Source of the DNA: Branchiostoma floridae
Taxonomy: Eukaryota; Chordata; Leptocardii; Amphioxiformes; Branchiostomatidae
DNA length: 64,000 bases
NCBI RefSeq assembly: GCF_000003815.2
Contig: NC_049996.1
Coordinates: forward strand, 14,769,327-14,833,326
Direction: 5' to 3'
The notes beneath the pieces were generated by a model, which made no database searches, was not told where the DNA came from, and saw nothing but the letters and a program-made list of their open reading frames with translations. Shown here piece after piece: positions 62,580 to 64,000 of this stretch. Position numbers and translations under genes: made by a program. Each line of letters starts with the position of its first letter. Position 1 is the stretch's first letter.

Positions 62580-62830
62580 ACCCATTACGTCATTCGATGA
62601 CGTTTGTAATTTGAACTGCATTGTTCAAAAGGAATATTTGCTTAGTTCTAAAAATATGTATTGATATTACTGTCCATGTATTACTACGATATGTATGCTT
62701 ATACGCGATGATGTTTGTAGTTTGAACTGCCTTGTTCATAAGGAATATGAATAGTAATGTTCGCTTAGTACTGACACGCTTTGTACATGTATTGATGTTA
62801 CTGCCCATGTAGCACTACCGGTAAGTGTGC
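62580..62830. repeat. Two tandem ~125-bp diverged units
   Basis: 'gatgacgtttgtaatttgaa' and 'gatgatgtttgtagtttgaa', each followed by 'ctgc.ttgttca.aaggaat' and 'gtattgat.ttactg'. Confidence 0.8.
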
Positions 62831-62847
62831 ATATACGCGAATCTCGC

Positions 62848-63045
62848 TTACTCGCCAAGCAGAGATTGGGCTCTGGCAGTTTTTCGACGTTTTTTAGTCG
62901 TTTTTATCGGGCTTTCTATTTTGTATGTACTCTTTCTTGATGTCTCGCGGCCTTCGTCAAGAAAGAGTACCAAATAGAAATCCCGAGAAAAACGACTAAA
63001 AAACGTCAAAAAACAGCCGGAGCCTAACCTCTGCTTGGCGAGTAA
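62848..63045. mobile_element. Foldback element with TTACTCGCCAAGCAGAG ends (family B)
   Basis: 198 bp. Terminal TTACTCGCCAAGCAGAG pairs with CTCTGCTTGGCGAGTAA, and inner arms pair 'cgacgttttttagtcg' with 'cgactaaaaaacgtc' and 'actctttcttga' with 'tcaagaaagagt'. Nearly the whole element folds into one stem. Confidence 0.9.
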
Positions 63046-63099
63046 ATATAGCTAAGATAAAGGAGTCATCCTCAACAGAAATGTAGCACGATGCTTTAT

Positions 63100-63350
63100 C
63101 ATGTACATAGTGGTAGTGCAATATGTGACTTAAATATAGTTCACGTTTTCGACCAAGCACACGGGGTAACCCCTACACTTCTCCATAAGCGTGTTGGGTT
63201 CTTTCACGTGCAGAGGATTGGCATTCCTCTGAAGCCCTGTATGAAGGGGGTTGTCGGCGTTACGTCCTCATCAGAAATAACAAGTGCAACCGTTCGCACC
63301 GTGACCGAGCGGGGTTCGAACCTTCGCCGCCAGGATCCACGGAATTTAAG
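63100..63350 (-). repeat. SINE-like repeat with B box
   Basis: Reverse strand carries GGTTCGAACCCCG near 63310-63325. The body includes 'gttgggttctttcacgtgca', a segment unlike the other SINEs here, so it is probably a second family. Nothing gene-like is seen from here to 64000. Confidence 0.55.
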
Positions 63351-64000
63351 CTTAAAATGTCTAATTTAGAAACGGTCAAACACCTTCGAGGCCCTTAATT
63401 CTAAATATATGTGTATGCAAAGCACTAACAGTAAAAATGCAATTAACTACTTATGGCGATAATACCCTGTTTATTTTGGACAAGTTAGCAAGAACAAATA
63501 GCTGCTTCACATAGACAGAGTCGTAGACTGGTTTCAATACTTCAACTAGCAACATTTCTTGAATTGATGATAGAATGTTAATACATGATTTCAGCTATCG
63601 CCCTGCAGCTTCGGTCATTGCAAACAGTTCTATATACAAGAATGACAGTCTCTGCCATATAGGGTACATCTGTAAGCTGACTCAGGTTTGTTGCCAAGTT
63701 GTTGTTTTCCTGTTGCTGCAGTTCTTTTGAAATAGACTTGAATCTGACGCCTACCATTGCCGTAGCTCGTTCCTTTGCAATTGCGCCTTCTGGCGGATAG
63801 TTGTATAACTACAAGTCACCTTAAATGTTGTTTGCTCACCATGAATGTATCGTACTCTACCTTCCTGTTAAACATATCCAAACGACGTTCGGCCAAAACT
63901 ACGTTTCTTAACGTTAACTTTTTTAGAGGGCTTGTTTGCAGTTGGCCCCCGTTCGGTACATCTTTGCACGCATATAAACAACCCCGTCATACTTCTTGGC

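Larger units (their letters stand above)
60720..63000. other. Upstream region of ITPK
   Basis: No gene supported. CpG-rich sequence at 60720-61060 is a likely promoter for ITPK. A CT-rich tract lies at 61305-61440. A tandem duplication of ~160 bp, 'taggtttcacattgggtgaa' at 61753 and again at 61911, runs into the CA microsatellite. Confidence 0.5.

Overview
The window looks like an amphioxus-type invertebrate deuterostome (cephalochordate, probably Branchiostoma). This is inferred from intron-rich genes whose proteins resemble vertebrate orthologues, abundant tRNA-headed SINEs, foldback and TIR MITEs, minisatellites, and a large TPR protein fused to a GlnD-like nucleotidyltransferase. No species marker was available to test this. 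Almost all genes are spliced, so gene models were built by hand from splice sites, phase and family conservation. Four complete multi-exon models close in frame from start to stop, as does a small four-exon model.

Layout. 2-5205 (+): 3' part of a gene for a protein with two IQ motifs. 7802-15547 (-): complete 7-exon gene, about 1299 aa, nucleotidyltransferase + substrate-binding + TPR. 17300-24388 (-): complete 10-exon BTB-BACK-Kelch gene, 608 aa. 24.4-28.2 kb: repeat-rich intergenic DNA ending in a triplicated 73-bp promoter repeat. 28250-29223 (+): tiny 4-exon gene for a 72-aa secreted peptide with a CS-alpha-beta defensin cysteine pattern. 29.47-31.87 kb: 5'-truncated LINE directly behind it. 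31.9-37.3 kb: gene-poor repeats. 37367-44745 (+): complete 12-exon PRIM1 (DNA primase small subunit, 430 aa) with a U12-type AT-AC intron. 47392-60719 (-): complete 10-exon inositol-trisphosphate 3-kinase (489 aa), convergent with PRIM1. 60.7-64 kb: upstream repeats.

The genes do not form one pathway: replication (PRIM1), inositol phosphate signalling (ITPK), Cul3 adaptor (Kelch), a TPR scaffold/enzyme and a defence-like peptide. The most striking shared property is structural. In four of the genes, one edge of an exon plus its adjoining splice site and intron flank has been tandemly copied into the neighbouring intron, often leaving decoy splice sites with in-frame stops. Main candidates for novelty: the uncharged CSab peptide and its promoter array, the exon-edge duplications, the AT-AC intron, and the nucleotidyltransferase-TPR fusion.
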